Below are positions 46,137 through 58,876 of a DNA stretch of 64,000 nucleotides, one piece after another. How positions within the stretch are numbered: the first letter of the stretch is position 1; each line of letters opens with the position of its first letter. The DNA is taken from assembly GCA_001730085.1 (NCBI GenBank), contig MDLB01000107.1, forward strand, positions 1 through 64,000. Reading direction: 5' to 3'. Made by a program: the position numbers and the translations under genes. The notes under the pieces are model-generated. The model was not told the origin of the DNA and did not search any database. It worked only from the letters and a program-made list of their open reading frames with translations. The DNA is from PVC group bacterium (ex Bugula neritina AB1) (GTDB lineage: Bacteria; GCA-001730085).

Positions 46137-47569
46137 GAAGTAGAACCATCTTTCCTCATTTGTGGAAACAAAATAACTTCTCTAATATTAACAACTCCTG
46201 TGAGTAGCATTGCAAGTCTGTCAATCCCTATCCCCAAACCTCCTGCAGGCGGCATGCCATATTCAAGAGCATTTACAAAGTCCTCATCAATACTATAACC
46301 ATCTTCTCCCTCTCTAAGGTCTATTTGATCTTGGAAGCGGCGTTTTTGCTCAACGGGATCATTAAGCTCCGAATAAGCATTAGCGATCTCTTGCCCTCCA
46401 ATAAAGAGTTCAAACCTTTCCGACAAGGTGGGATCATGTGGATGTGTTTTACTCAAAGGACAAAGCTCCGTAGGAAAGTCAATAACAAAGGTTGGGTTAA
46501 TGAGTGTTTTTTCAACTTCTTCTTCAAAAATATGAGCTAACAAACCGGCGCGTGTCATTTTATGTGAATCATCAAACCCATATTTAGCAGAAAGTTCTTT
46601 CAAATTAACAGTATCTATATTTACACCTGTATGATCTTTAACCGCGTCCTTCATGGACACTCTTTTCCACGGGGTTGAAAAATCCAAGGAATGATCTCCC
46701 CATTTCAAAACCATTGAAGGGTCACGCTCTTGAACAAGATGAACTATTAAATCTTCCGTTATCTTCATCATATCTTCATAGTTACCATAAGCGGCATAAA
46801 GCTCTAACATTGTAAACTCTGGGTTATGCCTAGGAGAAACCCCTTCATTTCGAAAGTTCCGATTGATTTCATAAACTTTTTCGAAACCTCCAACCAACAA
46901 CCTTTTTAAATAAAGCTCCGGCGCTATCCGCAAGTAAAGATCGAGATCTAAAGTATTGTGATGTGTAATAAAAGGCTTCGCAGCAGCACCTCCAGCAACA
47001 TCATGCATCATTGGGGTTTCAACTTCCATATAGCCAAGAGACTCAAGGTACTGTCTTGTTTTTTGAATCATTTGACTCCGAAATTTAAATCTTTCTCTCA
47101 CTTCATCATTCACAATCAAGTCCAAGTATCTTTGTCTCACACGTAGCTCTTGATTTTTTAATCCATGAAACTTTTCAGGCAAAGGCATCAACGATTTTGA
47201 CAAAATTTCAAAAGATTCTATAAGAATTGTCGGCTCTCCTGTTCTTGTTAGAAAAGCTTTACCCTTAACACCAATAATATCTCCAACATCCAACTTTTTA
47301 ACAAAATCCATATTCTCTGATCCGAGAATATCTTTGTGAAAATAAGTTTGAACCTTACCTGTTTCATCCTTAATATCAGCAAATAAAGTTTTACCATGCC
47401 CTCTTAAAAGAACCATTCGCCCTGTTAAAGAAACTTCCAAGTCTTTTTCAAAAACTTTCAAAAAACTTTCAATGGTATGTGTTTTTAAGAATTTTTTGCC
47501 GTAGGGGTTCATACCTGCATCCATAAGCTCTTGTCTTTTCTTTATGCGAACATCCCTAATCTCACTCAC
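46133..47569 (-). CDS. lysS: Lysyl-tRNA synthetase, class II
   Basis: 478 aa: N-terminal OB fold (about 50-135) and class II catalytic core with motif 1 (FLYMEVETPMM-type), motif 2 FRNEGVSPRHNPEFTMLELY, and motif 3 GLGIGIDRLAMLLTG. Normal length. Next to lolC, an order found in several phyla. Confidence 0.96.
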   Translation of the reverse strand: MSEIRDVRIKKRQELMDAGMNPYGKKFLKTHTIESFLKVFEKDLEVSLTGRMVLLRGHGKTLFADIKDETGKVQTYFHKDILGSENMDFVKKLDVGDIIGVKGKAFLTRTGEPTILIESFEILSKSLMPLPEKFHGLKNQELRVRQRYLDLIVNDEVRERFKFRSQMIQKTRQYLESLGYMEVETPMMHDVAGGAAAKPFITHHNTLDLDLYLRIAPELYLKRLLVGGFEKVYEINRNFRNEGVSPRHNPEFTMLELYAAYGNYEDMMKITEDLIVHLVQERDPSMVLKWGDHSLDFSTPWKRVSMKDAVKDHTGVNIDTVNLKELSAKYGFDDSHKMTRAGLLAHIFEEEVEKTLINPTFVIDFPTELCPLSKTHPHDPTLSERFELFIGGQEIANAYSELNDPVEQKRRFQDQIDLREGEDGYSIDEDFVNALEYGMPPAGGLGIGIDRLAMLLTGVVNIREVILFPQMRKDGSTS

Positions 47570-48512
47570 AAAAAAATCCTCCTTTTTCCTTAAGTGATTT
47601 TTTCAAATCATCTGGTGTTTTCAAAATAGTTGTAACGCCAACCTCCAACATTTTTTGTCGAAGAGTCACGTTTTCTTTATTCATAAATGCCCTTGGTTCT
47701 ATCTTTATCTTCTCTTTCCCAGAAAAACACATCAACATATCATCTATCTGGTCACCAATATAGACATACTCTCTATCCTTTAAACCTTTTTTATCAAAAA
47801 ATGCATCAATCATCCATAAACTTTGCGGATGAGGCTTTTTCATTTTTTCCCCAACATCTGTTAAGGTTACAATCTTATCAAAAAAAGGAAGAAATCCGAA
47901 TTTCTGTAAAGAATACAGGGCATCCTGTTTTTCTCTACCTGTAGCTATCGCCATTCCTGAGCTTTTGTTATTTATTTCTTTTAAAAAATCCGTAGAAAAA
48001 ATTTTTTTTTCATTATGAATAGTTCCCACCTCCTTAACGTGAGCAGGTTTCTGTTCATAAGTTTTCTGAAAAAGCTCTTCTCCTAAATAGTATTCTTGAA
48101 AAATCCTCTTAACAAGATTTTTAGGATGTATCGTTTTGTCAGGAACAGATGTTTTATCAAATAAAACCCAATCAGCGTTCAGTCCTCCGGTAGCATCTAA
48201 AATAGCGCCTAATCCTTCACCTGAACACCCTTTTAAAAACGATTCAATATCAACGTTATCAACATGTTTCGAAGAGGAGCCAAACAAAAAAGATATACAA
48301 TAAAGGATGCCAGCTGTTACGTCCCAATCGTCATTAAAAGAGCCTAAATTCTTAAATTTTTGAATACAATCTTTATCTATCCACAAATTATCCACAGATT
48401 TTTTTAAAACATTCTCAACATAAAAAAGAACTGTTTTGGAAATAGCCTGATAAAAAGAATCCTCAACATCTATAAGAACTCCATCTATGTCAAAGACAAC
48501 ACATAAACTCAT
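47562..48512 (-). CDS. HAD-IA phosphatase family protein
   Basis: 316 aa, cytosolic. FDIDGVLIDVEDSFYQAI gives the nucleophile Asp and the acid/base Asp; MAIATGREKQDALYSL, KKPHPQSLWMI and VYIGDQIDDM follow as motifs II-IV. NDDWDVTAGIL resembles the TIGR01548-type branch sometimes linked to histidine genes. It overlaps lysS by 8 bp. The substrate is unknown. Confidence 0.75.
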   Translation of the reverse strand: MSLCVVFDIDGVLIDVEDSFYQAISKTVLFYVENVLKKSVDNLWIDKDCIQKFKNLGSFNDDWDVTAGILYCISFLFGSSSKHVDNVDIESFLKGCSGEGLGAILDATGGLNADWVLFDKTSVPDKTIHPKNLVKRIFQEYYLGEELFQKTYEQKPAHVKEVGTIHNEKKIFSTDFLKEINNKSSGMAIATGREKQDALYSLQKFGFLPFFDKIVTLTDVGEKMKKPHPQSLWMIDAFFDKKGLKDREYVYIGDQIDDMLMCFSGKEKIKIEPRAFMNKENVTLRQKMLEVGVTTILKTPDDLKKSLKEKGGFFCE

Positions 48513-48773
48513 TGACTTCCCCTATTAAACATAAATCGAATGAACGCATTACAAAAATCTAAAGGCGATTCCTGCATAATATTTTAGACAGTTTCTTGAA
48601 AGCCTCCTAAAAGAGGTTACTATTATAAACCCCTTTTCAATAAAAGCTACGGAAAGATTTTTCTATAATCTCAAAGCTTCTTATCCATTAAAAGTATCGT
48701 ATATTTGGAAAAGCTTAACTTAATTTAAATAAAAAAGACCTATAAATTAAAGATAACCTTCTTCGAAACAATT

Positions 48774-49532
48774 TTACCCTTTTAGTGATTTCAAAATTGA
48801 TTGTCGGTTCGCACGTGCTATATTCGAAACAGAAATACTTTTAGGACAAGCAGCCTCACACTCATAGGTATTAGAACAATGACCAAAGTTTTCCTCATCT
48901 ACTTGATCCAACATATCTTCAACCCTTTGCAAGCTCTCAGGCTGACCTTGTGGCAACAAAGATAACTGAGAAATTTTAGCTCCAACAAAAAGCATCGGAG
49001 AAGCATTGGGGCAAGCCGCGACACAGGCGCCACAGCCTATGCAAGAAGCTGCATCCATCGCTAAGTCTGCTTTCTCCTTATCTATTAATGTAGCATTGGC
49101 ATCAGGAGCACTCCCTGTTTTCGCAGAAATATATCCCCCAGAAGAGACAATCCTGTCTAAAGCAGACCTATCGACCACCAAGTCTTTCACAACAGGCATC
49201 CCCGCTGATCTCCAAGGCTCTACAACCAATGTATCTTGATCTTTAAAATGACGCATATGAAGCTGACAAAGTGTCGTATCTTTTAATGGTCCATGAGCCT
49301 CTCCATTCACCATTGCACCACACATACCACATATACCTTCGCGACAGTCATGATCAAAAGCGACAGGCTCCTCATTTTGAGCCACAAGTTTTTCATTAAG
49401 AAGATCTAGCGTTTCTAAAAAAGACATGGAGACACTTACGTCTTCCAGTTGATATTCTTTAAACTTCCCTTTATCCTCTGGGCTCGATTGTCTCCAAATT
49501 TTAAAATTGAGCGTTATTTTTTTTGACATCAT
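48774..49532 (-). CDS. sdhB: Succinate dehydrogenase iron-sulfur subunit
   Basis: 252 aa: N-terminal [2Fe-2S] domain with [15 protein letters not shown], then [19 protein letters not shown] and CEAACPKSI for the [4Fe-4S] and [3Fe-4S] clusters. The length and Cys pattern match the type-B (b558) complexes of Bacteroidota, Chlamydiota and deltaproteobacteria. It overlaps sdhA by 4 bp and ends the atp-sdh run. Confidence 0.95.
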   Translation of the reverse strand: MMSKKITLNFKIWRQSSPEDKGKFKEYQLEDVSVSMSFLETLDLLNEKLVAQNEEPVAFDHDCREGICGMCGAMVNGEAHGPLKDTTLCQLHMRHFKDQDTLVVEPWRSAGMPVVKDLVVDRSALDRIVSSGGYISAKTGSAPDANATLIDKEKADLAMDAASCIGCGACVAACPNASPMLFVGAKISQLSLLPQGQPESLQRVEDMLDQVDEENFGHCSNTYECEAACPKSISVSNIARANRQSILKSLKG

Positions 49533-51439
49533 TCATAACTCCTCTGAGAGAGTTTCACATTTTCAAATAAGAGCTCTTCCTGATGCCTAGAAGGAGCTTG
49601 GTTTTTATCTTTGTATTCCCAGACAGATGCGTGACAAAAATCTTTATCATTTCGTAGCGGGTCCCCTTTATCCGTTTGAAAATCTTCTCTAAAGTGACCT
49701 CCACAAGATTCATTACGAGACATCGCGTCTAAGATCATAAGCTCACCATACTCCAAGAAGTCGGCAACTCTACCAGCTTTTTCCAAGGACTGATTAAGAT
49801 CTTTCGCAGAGCCAAGAACATTAACCTCTGACCAAAAGCGTTCTTTTAACTCTAAAATCAAAGACAACCCCTCTTCTAAACCCTTAGGAGTTCGAGCTAT
49901 TCCACAATGATTCCACATGATTTGCCCCAGTTTTTTATGAAAGTAATCAACCGTTTTGTTTCCCTTCACCTTGAGCAGGGTAGATATATGCTGATTAACT
50001 TTTTGTTTAGAATCTTCAGCAAGTGTAGAACTTTTATCTTTTTGAATAGGGTCGACAGAAGCCAAGTAATCACTCACCGTAGCAGGTGCAACAAAATATC
50101 CATCTGCTAAGCCTTGCATTAAAGCACTGGCTCCCAAACGATTCGCACCATGATCTGAAAAATTCGCTTCTCCAAGAACAAATAGTCCGGGGATTGTACT
50201 CATCAAGTTATAGTCAACCCAGAGACCTCCCATCGTATAATGCACCGCAGGGTAAATCCTCATAGGAACTTGAAAAGGACTCTCTCCGGTTATCCGGTCA
50301 TACATGTCAAAGAGATTTCCATATTTTTCAAAAATCACATTCTTCCCAAATTTATCAATAGCTTTGCCAAAGTCAAGATAAACAGACATTTTATACTCAC
50401 CCACACCTCGACCTTCATCACATTGTTTTTTCATGCTCCGAGCAGCTACATCTCTAGGAACAAGGTTCCCAAAACTTGGATAAATTCTTTCTAGAAAATA
50501 ATCCCTTTCTTCTTCAGGGATTTCAGAAGGGTTCCTAGTATCTCCTGATCTTTTAGGCACCCAAACACGGCCATCATTCCTTAAACTTTCACTCATCAAA
50601 GTCAACTTTGATTGAGTGTCACCTTCGAGAGGCATACATGTAGGATGAATCTGAACAAAACAAGGATTGGCAAAACAAGCGCCTTTTTTGTAAGCTCTCC
50701 AAGCTGCCGTAACATTGCTAGCCATCGCATTTGTAGAAAGAAAAAAAACATTAGAATAGCCGCCTGTCGCCAAAACAACAGCATCAGCCATATGCGTTTC
50801 CAATTCCCCCGAAATAAGATTTCTAACAGTGATTCCCTTCACTGCTTCATCCACGATCAAGTCAAGCATTTCTCTGCGAGAAAACAGCTCAATGTTTCCT
50901 CTGCCGACTTCTTTCATTAAAGCTCCGTAAGCCCCCAATAAAAGTTGCTGACCTGTTTGACCTCTAGCATAAAAAGTTCGTGAAACCTGCGCACCTCCAA
51001 ATGACCTATTGGCTAAATAGCCACTATATTCACGTGCAAAAGGAACTCCCTGAGCAACACATTGATCTATAATATTATTGCTAAGCTCAGCTAATCGGTA
51101 AACATTCGCTTCCCTAGCACGATAATCCCCACCCTTGATTGTGTCATAAAAAAGACGAAAAATACTGTCTCCATCATTGCAATAGTTTTTTGCAGCATTG
51201 ATACCCCCCTGAGCAGCTATACTATGAGCTCTACGGGGAGAATCTTGAATACAAAAAGACTTGACGTTATAGCCCATCTCCGATAAAGAAGCAGCAGCAG
51301 AGGCTCCTGCCAAGCCCGTTCCAACAACTAAAACAGTATAGTTTGAACGTCTAGAAGGGCTAACCAACTTAAGATTCATTTTATGATTTGACCACTTTTG
51401 TTCAAGAGGGCCAGAAGGGATCCTAGAGTTTAGATTCAT
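49529..51439 (-). CDS. sdhA: Succinate dehydrogenase flavoprotein subunit
   Basis: 636 aa from ATG 51439 (GGGAG six bases upstream). FAD-binding [15 protein letters not shown] and the flavin-link region [16 protein letters not shown] are visible, as is [19 protein letters not shown]. It has the longer C-terminus of type-B enzymes. It transfers electrons from succinate (or to fumarate) through SdhB and SdhC. Confidence 0.96.
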   Translation of the reverse strand: MNLNSRIPSGPLEQKWSNHKMNLKLVSPSRRSNYTVLVVGTGLAGASAAASLSEMGYNVKSFCIQDSPRRAHSIAAQGGINAAKNYCNDGDSIFRLFYDTIKGGDYRAREANVYRLAELSNNIIDQCVAQGVPFAREYSGYLANRSFGGAQVSRTFYARGQTGQQLLLGAYGALMKEVGRGNIELFSRREMLDLIVDEAVKGITVRNLISGELETHMADAVVLATGGYSNVFFLSTNAMASNVTAAWRAYKKGACFANPCFVQIHPTCMPLEGDTQSKLTLMSESLRNDGRVWVPKRSGDTRNPSEIPEEERDYFLERIYPSFGNLVPRDVAARSMKKQCDEGRGVGEYKMSVYLDFGKAIDKFGKNVIFEKYGNLFDMYDRITGESPFQVPMRIYPAVHYTMGGLWVDYNLMSTIPGLFVLGEANFSDHGANRLGASALMQGLADGYFVAPATVSDYLASVDPIQKDKSSTLAEDSKQKVNQHISTLLKVKGNKTVDYFHKKLGQIMWNHCGIARTPKGLEEGLSLILELKERFWSEVNVLGSAKDLNQSLEKAGRVADFLEYGELMILDAMSRNESCGGHFREDFQTDKGDPLRNDKDFCHASVWEYKDKNQAPSRHQEELLFENVKLSQRSYE

Positions 51440-52145
51440 CAAGAACTCCCACTTTTATTACTTGATCGTTACCATAATGATTTAGAAAATATGCATATAT
51501 CGGAATAGTCACATAAGATAAGGTTATACATATAGAAAAGATACGCGAAAACTTCTTCAAAAAACCACCATATTTTGAAGAGTATATCCCAAAGGTTTGA
51601 AAAAAACTTTGAAAACCATGATCCAAATGCAAGCCGACAGCAACCATAGAAAAAATATACCATAGCGAATGTCTTAAAGATGAAAAAGAGTTAAAGACAA
51701 GACCGTAGAGCCCGAGAGATTTTCCATTAACTACAGTGGCCTGCCCTTCGTGACTAGAAAAAGTATAATCCAACAAGTGCAAAACAATGTATATAAAAAT
51801 AATAGGACCCGTTAAGGTCATTAACCTAGAAGAAAAAGACCTTTGAGCAGAACTTTTTTGGACAGAATATTTAACAGGCCGAACTTTTCTTTTTCTGATT
51901 ATCAAGAATACGGTTAGGTACATATGAAAAATAAAAATAAGAAACAGTACAAACTCAAAAAAGTTAAGAAAAGGTCTCATATTTTGAAGTTTTTTTGCGT
52001 ACCCATTAAAGACATCTGCGCCAGCAAAAAACGTTAAGTTTCCCGCCAAGTGAGCGACAACAAAAAAAATCAAAAATAATCCTGTGACAGCTATGATTTG
52101 TTTAATTCTAATCAAAGACTTAGGTACAAGAAAAGACATTTCCAA
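51423..52145 (-). CDS. sdhC: Succinate dehydrogenase cytochrome b558 subunit
   Basis: 240 aa with five hydrophobic helices, a single-chain anchor in the b558 style. Heme-ligand His candidates lie in [27 protein letters not shown] and VGLHLDHGF. It replaces the SdhC+SdhD pair of proteobacterial complexes. It starts only 54 bp after the atpC stop. Confidence 0.92.
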   Translation of the reverse strand: MEMSFLVPKSLIRIKQIIAVTGLFLIFFVVAHLAGNLTFFAGADVFNGYAKKLQNMRPFLNFFEFVLFLIFIFHMYLTVFLIIRKRKVRPVKYSVQKSSAQRSFSSRLMTLTGPIIFIYIVLHLLDYTFSSHEGQATVVNGKSLGLYGLVFNSFSSLRHSLWYIFSMVAVGLHLDHGFQSFFQTFGIYSSKYGGFLKKFSRIFSICITLSYVTIPIYAYFLNHYGNDQVIKVGVLDESKL

Positions 52146-52199
52146 CCTCGCTTTTAGAATCTTTTATCAAACTGTCTCTCATCTCTTTATTTCTACTCA

Positions 52200-52469
52200 T
52201 TAATCAATATTTTCTTCTACCAAAAGACTAACAACATTGGAAGACACGTGAACGATACCCTTTTTTACAGACAAAGAGGTCGTTCCTTCATCAGTCTTCA
52301 CATCAATGCGGCCATCTCTTAAAGGAGATAAGAAAGGTGCGTGCCCAAACATTAGTCCAACATCTCCATCAAGAGCAGGAACTAAAAGAAAAGACGCCTT
52401 TCCTTCCCATACTTTTTTCTCACGCGAAACAATTTTTAAATCTAAAAACTGTTCTTCTTTTTTAGACAT
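52200..52469 (-). CDS. atpC: ATP synthase epsilon subunit, truncated form
   Basis: 89 aa, only the N-terminal beta-sandwich: LKIVSREKKVWEGKASFLLVP, GDVGLMFGHAPFLSPLRDG, VKKGIVHVSSNVVSLLVEE. The C-terminal helix pair that in longer epsilons (about 130-140 aa) inhibits ATP hydrolysis is missing; the stop comes straight after the sandwich. Last gene of the atp cluster. Confidence 0.93.
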   Translation of the reverse strand: MSKKEEQFLDLKIVSREKKVWEGKASFLLVPALDGDVGLMFGHAPFLSPLRDGRIDVKTDEGTTSLSVKKGIVHVSSNVVSLLVEENID

Positions 52470-52485
52470 ATATCCAACCCACTCT

Positions 52486-53892
<1,407 letters not shown>

Positions 53893-54030
53893 TTAAATTA
53901 GCTAGTTTCACTCACAGAAACTATTGCAACATCTCTCATATTCTTTAGTGGAACATGATTTTAAAATAGTTTGCAATAATCCTTCTCAAACATTTAAGAC
54001 ACACAAAGCAAAAATAATCATATGTACTTT

Positions 54031-54879
54031 TTAAACATTGACCAAAGCTTCTGAGCCACTTGAAATTTCAATCATCTCTTTTGTTATTGCTGCTTGTCTA
54101 ACTCGATTATAAATCAAGTTTAACGAAGAAATCATTTCTTCTGCATTATGAGTAGCAGAGTCCATCGCTGCCATTCTAGCACTTTCCTCGCTCACAGCTG
54201 CTGAAGAAACGGCATAAGTTACTGAAGAAAAAAGATATTCTTCAACAAGTTGATCAAGAACCTCTTTTTCATCCATCTCGTAAAGGGTTTCTGCTTTTTT
54301 CCCTTCACATTCACCTTCACAAACAGGAAAAATTTTTTTCAAAGAAACTTTTCTTGTCAAAGTGTTCACAAACTCTGTATATAAGAAAAAAACTCTATCG
54401 TAAGAAGCATATCTCTGAAGCACCACCTCAGAAACTTCTTGAACAAAACTTCCAAAAGAAATAGCCCCTGGATTCTCAAAAAAAAATTCCGAAGATTTTC
54501 CTAGGCCCTCAAAAAACATTTGTCCGCGCTTGCCAATAACTCCAATATCATAATCCGACTTTTTTAAAAGTGCCGTGGCTTCGCGAATAACCGCAGAGTT
54601 ATAGTTACCACAAAGACCTCTATCCCCTGTAATAATAACAACCAAGTCTTTCTGTTTATCCATCTTTGTTTTACGCAAAAAAGGGTTTGCTAAGCCTCTA
54701 TTCCTCTGAGCCACATCCTCAACAACGTGCGCCATAACTTTTGCAGAAGGCTTGACCTTCTGAAAAGTCTTATCAAATTTGCGAAACTTAACACTGGAGA
54801 TCATCTGCATCGCACGCGTCATCTTCTGAGTCTTTTTTACGCTATCTATACGTTTTTTAATTTTTCTTATTTTAGACAA
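54031..54879 (-). CDS. atpG: ATP synthase gamma subunit
   Basis: 282 aa: IRKIKKRIDSVKKTQKMTRAM at the N-terminus and the C-terminal EMISSLNLIYNRVRQAAIT coiled-coil pair. GDRGLCGNYNSAVI is the Rossmann-like core. A 147-bp spacer follows before atpD. Confidence 0.96.
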   Translation of the reverse strand: MSKIRKIKKRIDSVKKTQKMTRAMQMISSVKFRKFDKTFQKVKPSAKVMAHVVEDVAQRNRGLANPFLRKTKMDKQKDLVVIITGDRGLCGNYNSAVIREATALLKKSDYDIGVIGKRGQMFFEGLGKSSEFFFENPGAISFGSFVQEVSEVVLQRYASYDRVFFLYTEFVNTLTRKVSLKKIFPVCEGECEGKKAETLYEMDEKEVLDQLVEEYLFSSVTYAVSSAAVSEESARMAAMDSATHNAEEMISSLNLIYNRVRQAAITKEMIEISSGSEALVNV

Positions 54880-54883
54880 TGTA

Positions 54884-56398
54884 TCACCTTAAATAATTTT
54901 CTCTCAATGGCTCCAAAATCTTAACCAAAAGACTTTCCAAAGCTTCTGATAAAACCTTTTTAGCAAGTAATTTCTCAGCAAAATCTTTGCCTTGTTCTGT
55001 CTCAAAAAGAGGGATCAGAGCACCCTTAAACTCAGCAATTTTATCAACAGGAACTTCGTCTAAGAATCCCTTTGTCCCGGCATAGACAAGAGCAACCTGC
55101 ACAGCCAAAGAGTAAGGAGAATATTGAGATTGCTTCAAAAGCTCTGTCAATCGCTGTCCTCTTGTGATCTGTTTTTGTGTCGCAGGATCTAAATCTGTAC
55201 CAAATTCAGAAAAAGACTCCACTTCTCGGAATTGAGCTAAGTCTAGACGAAGACGACCTGCAACCTTTTTCATAGCCTTGGTCTGAGCACTTCCCCCTAC
55301 ACGAGAAACAGAGAGCCCAACATTAATCGCAGGACGCAAGCCTGAGTAAAAAAGATCTGCCTCTAAGTAAATCTGTCCATCTGTAATAGAAATCACATTC
55401 GTAGGAATATAAGCTGAAATATCTGAAGCTTGTGTCTCAATAATAGGCAAAGCCGTTAAAGACCCTCCACCTTTCTCTGGGCTCAATTTTGCCGCCCTCT
55501 CCAAAAGTCTAGAGTGTGAATAAAAAACATCCCCTGGATAAGCCTCTCTTCCCGGAGGTCTTCTCAACAAAAGCGAAAGCTGTCTATATGCTACAGCATG
55601 TTTAGATAAATCATCATAAACAATAAGAGCATGCTCACCCTTATCTCTAAAATACTCTCCCATAGAGGCCCCACTATAGGCAGAGATATACTGCATCGCA
55701 ACAGAGTCACTCGCTGAAGCAGCAACAATCGTGGTATATTTCATAGCTCCATGAGCTTCCAATGTGTTCCGGATACGAGCTATCGTTGACTTCTTCTGAC
55801 CAATTGCAACATAGATACACTTAACATCCTGATCAGCTTGATTCAAAATCGTATCAATAGCTATCGCTGTTTTTCCGGTTTTACGATCACCAATAATAAG
55901 CTCTCTTTGTCCTCTTCCAATAGGAATCATAGCATCAACAGAAAGAATACCCGTCTGCAAAGGTTCTTTCACTGGTTGTCTATCAACCACACCCAATGCC
56001 TCATTTTCAAGCGGATAAAAGTCAGTAGCATTTATTTTTTCTTTACCATCCAAAGGATTCCCAAGAGGGTCAACAACCCGCCCTAACAACTCTTCTCCCA
56101 CAGGAACTTGAACTGACTTGCCTGTCGCTTTGACCTCATCTCCTTCTTTCAAGGCTGTTTCATTCGCCAAAATAACAGCTCCAACAACGTCACTTTCAAG
56201 ATTTAAAACCATCCCGTAAACTTTACTTCTGGGAAAAAACAAAAGCTCACCAATCATGGCGTTACGGATGCCATACAGTTTAGCTACTCCATCACCAACC
56301 TGAACAACCGTCCCTACTTCTGAAATTTCAACCTGAGAAACATACTGGTCAATTTGACGACTTATGATCGACGTCAATTCTTCTGCTTTGAAACTCAC
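54884..56398 (-). CDS. atpA: ATP synthase alpha subunit
   Basis: 504 aa with P-loop [15 protein letters not shown], the [17 protein letters not shown] and [17 protein letters not shown] motifs and [17 protein letters not shown]. Non-catalytic nucleotide-binding subunit of F1. Normal length. Confidence 0.98.
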   Translation of the reverse strand: MSFKAEELTSIISRQIDQYVSQVEISEVGTVVQVGDGVAKLYGIRNAMIGELLFFPRSKVYGMVLNLESDVVGAVILANETALKEGDEVKATGKSVQVPVGEELLGRVVDPLGNPLDGKEKINATDFYPLENEALGVVDRQPVKEPLQTGILSVDAMIPIGRGQRELIIGDRKTGKTAIAIDTILNQADQDVKCIYVAIGQKKSTIARIRNTLEAHGAMKYTTIVAASASDSVAMQYISAYSGASMGEYFRDKGEHALIVYDDLSKHAVAYRQLSLLLRRPPGREAYPGDVFYSHSRLLERAAKLSPEKGGGSLTALPIIETQASDISAYIPTNVISITDGQIYLEADLFYSGLRPAINVGLSVSRVGGSAQTKAMKKVAGRLRLDLAQFREVESFSEFGTDLDPATQKQITRGQRLTELLKQSQYSPYSLAVQVALVYAGTKGFLDEVPVDKIAEFKGALIPLFETEQGKDFAEKLLAKKVLSEALESLLVKILEPLRENYLR

Positions 56399-56415
56399 TA
56401 TTTCATCCTCGCTTT

Positions 56416-56964
56416 TTAATGCTCCGCAGAGCTACTTTTAAGTTTTTGCAACTGACACAGCAAACTTGCATCGTACAAGGTATCTCCTAGTCGAACACGA
56501 AATCCAGCCATAAGAGACCCTATCTCCGTCACTTTCCAATCAATCTTTTTATCACTCCCTAACTTTTCTCCAAAAAGAGATTTTATATAAGAAAGATCCT
56601 CCGAAGAAGTATTAGGAGTTATTTCAATTTCGCCAGCTAGAATATTATTTTCCTCTCGAAATAAAAGCCTAAAAGCTTCCGCAACAGACTTTAACAAGGA
56701 AAATCTTCCATGATCCATCAAGGTCATTACAGACGCAATAAAGTCTTTCTCAAGTTTTATAGCTGACAAAATTTGCATAAAAACAAGCTTCTTCTCTCGA
56801 AAATCAATTTTAGGATGTGTCAGAAAAACACTAATAGAAGGATATTCATCCAAAAGACTTTCTAAAAGTTGAAAGTTTTCTAAAAAAAGCTTCACACGAG
56901 AAACATCTGAAGAAACTTGCTTTAAAAATGCCAATGCATATCTACGAGAAAGATCACTACTCAT
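56416..56964 (-). CDS. atpH: ATP synthase delta subunit
   Basis: 182 aa: [13 protein letters not shown]-terminal helical bundle, C-terminal [24 protein letters not shown] motif (split: [13 protein letters not shown]). It links F1 to the b stalk. Overlaps atpF by 4 bp. Confidence 0.94.
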   Translation of the reverse strand: MSSDLSRRYALAFLKQVSSDVSRVKLFLENFQLLESLLDEYPSISVFLTHPKIDFREKKLVFMQILSAIKLEKDFIASVMTLMDHGRFSLLKSVAEAFRLLFREENNILAGEIEITPNTSSEDLSYIKSLFGEKLGSDKKIDWKVTEIGSLMAGFRVRLGDTLYDASLLCQLQKLKSSSAEH

Positions 56965-57446
56965 AAATGTTTCTCAATATCTTTCGAATAAATTGAAAAG
57001 TATTTTTTTCGATCCTGCAAAGACATCTCTCTCATTAACAGTTTTTCTGACAAAGAAATAGCAATTTGAAAAACTTCATCTTTAAGCTCTTCCTTTGTCT
57101 TTTCAACATGCCTCTCAACATCTTCTTGCCCTCTCTGAACAAGCCTTGCAGCCTCTGTTTTTCCTTTTTCTATCAAAGCATCCTTCTGTTTAGATCCCAT
57201 TGATCTAGCTTTTTTTCCGATAGAAATAGCCTCTTCTTTTGCTTGAGAAAGAAAAAGATCTGCCTCTTTAAGTTTTTCTTTAGCCTCAGAATGATACTTA
57301 TCTGCATCATCCCAGAGTTTCTTAGTCTTACTCGATCTATCATCAAGCATCCCAAGAACAGGTCCATAAAAAAACTTTTTCATAAAAGAAACTAAAAGCA
57401 AAAAGCCCAATGTCTGCAAGACAATTGTTGGCCAATTGATATCCAT
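56961..57446 (-). CDS. atpF: ATP synthase b subunit
   Basis: 161 aa: one N-terminal membrane helix (about 5-22), then a long charged coiled coil (about 35-150). A single b gene, with no b' partner next to it. Peripheral stalk. Confidence 0.93.
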   Translation of the reverse strand: MDINWPTIVLQTLGFLLLVSFMKKFFYGPVLGMLDDRSSKTKKLWDDADKYHSEAKEKLKEADLFLSQAKEEAISIGKKARSMGSKQKDALIEKGKTEAARLVQRGQEDVERHVEKTKEELKDEVFQIAISLSEKLLMREMSLQDRKKYFSIYSKDIEKHL

Positions 57447-57460
57447 AAGAGATAACCTTT

Positions 57461-57778
<318 letters not shown>

Positions 57779-57834
57779 TCAACTTCACTAAAGTTTTTCC
57801 TAAATCTAACAAAAGAAATTAAACTCTTACCTTA

Positions 57835-58608
57835 TCAATCACTCAGTTGCATAGAAATATACGTTGTCGCAAGCATTGCAAAAACAAAAGCTTGAACAAA
57901 CCCTGCAAAAAGACCAAAAAAGGCATACGCAACAAAGTATAAAATAGAAATCACCGGCGCCATCAAAGCATAAAGCGAACCTCCCGCTAAGCCCATCTGA
58001 GAAAAAGATTTTTCCACAATATCCGGACCCCCAACAGATGAAATCACCTTAAACACAACCATAGGAATCATCCCAAAAATAACCCCACCGCCAAACATAT
58101 TTCCAAACAAACGAAAACAATGAGAAAGTGTTTGCCCAATCTCTCCTATAACATTAAGCGGCAACATAAAAATAAAGGGTTGCCCATAGCTTTTCAAGTA
58201 ACCTCCAAGCCCTTTTGTACAAATCCCAGAAAAATGCGCAACAAAAAAAACAGTCAAAGCCAAAGACAAACAAACATTCAAGTCTTCTGTAGGACTAGAC
58301 ATCCCTGGAATAATCCCAATAATATTAGAAACTAAAATAAACAGAAAAACAGTAGCAACAAAAGGAAAGTATTTTCTAGTCCTATCCTTCAACGTTCCCT
58401 CTAAAATAGAAAAAAAGCCACCCACAAACATCTCAAGCAAAGACTGCTTTTTAGAGGGAAAGAACTTTAACTTGCGCGTAGATAGAAAAGAAAAAACGAT
58501 CATGATCAAAAGAACAATAAAAATCATTCGCCATGTAACATCATTAAAAACTATTTCGCCCAATCTAGGAATCTGAATACTGCTTTTATGAACAGCGCCT
58601 ACATCCAT
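57835..58608 (-). CDS. atpB: ATP synthase a subunit
   Basis: 257 aa, about six membrane helices. LSHCFRLFGNMFGGG contains the conserved Arg of the ion path; FVQAFVFAMLATTYISMQL closes the protein. It lies between the two c-type genes. Confidence 0.95.
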   Translation of the reverse strand: MDVGAVHKSSIQIPRLGEIVFNDVTWRMIFIVLLIMIVFSFLSTRKLKFFPSKKQSLLEMFVGGFFSILEGTLKDRTRKYFPFVATVFLFILVSNIIGIIPGMSSPTEDLNVCLSLALTVFFVAHFSGICTKGLGGYLKSYGQPFIFMLPLNVIGEIGQTLSHCFRLFGNMFGGGVIFGMIPMVVFKVISSVGGPDIVEKSFSQMGLAGGSLYALMAPVISILYFVAYAFFGLFAGFVQAFVFAMLATTYISMQLSD

Positions 58609-58616
58609 AAAAAAAT

Positions 58617-58868
58617 TTACGCTCCACCTTCAAAGTAAAGTAATAAAACACCTATAACAAGAGCATAAATACCACTACTGCTCGCAATAGCCATCGCAAC
58701 AAGCATCACCTTCATAATGCCTGATCTTGTATCTTCTCTTTTGGCCATTGCCTGCAACCCTATCGCTCCAACATTACCTGCACCAATCGCAGGACCAATA
58801 GCACCCAAACCCATACACATTGCGGCACCTAAAAAGGAAAAAATTCTTAAAAATTCAAGTTTTTCCAT
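58617..58868 (-). CDS. Second c-type subunit lacking ion-binding carboxylates (c1)
   Basis: 83 aa from ATG 58868 (GAAGGTGA about 8 bases upstream; GTG 58880 is longer). Its two helices align without gaps to atpE, with [15 protein letters not shown] at the start of helix 1 and SSSGIYALVIG in helix 2. The two acidic positions are replaced: Glu51 by Ala30 and Glu84 by Ser63. It cannot bind a proton or Na+ in the usual way. It sits between atpI and atpB, which is unusual. It may be a ring component that lowers the ion count per turn, an assembly subunit, or a diverged duplicate. Confidence 0.85.
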   Translation of the reverse strand: MEKLEFLRIFSFLGAAMCMGLGAIGPAIGAGNVGAIGLQAMAKREDTRSGIMKVMLVAMAIASSSGIYALVIGVLLLYFEGGA

Positions 58869-58876
58869 AAAAAAAA

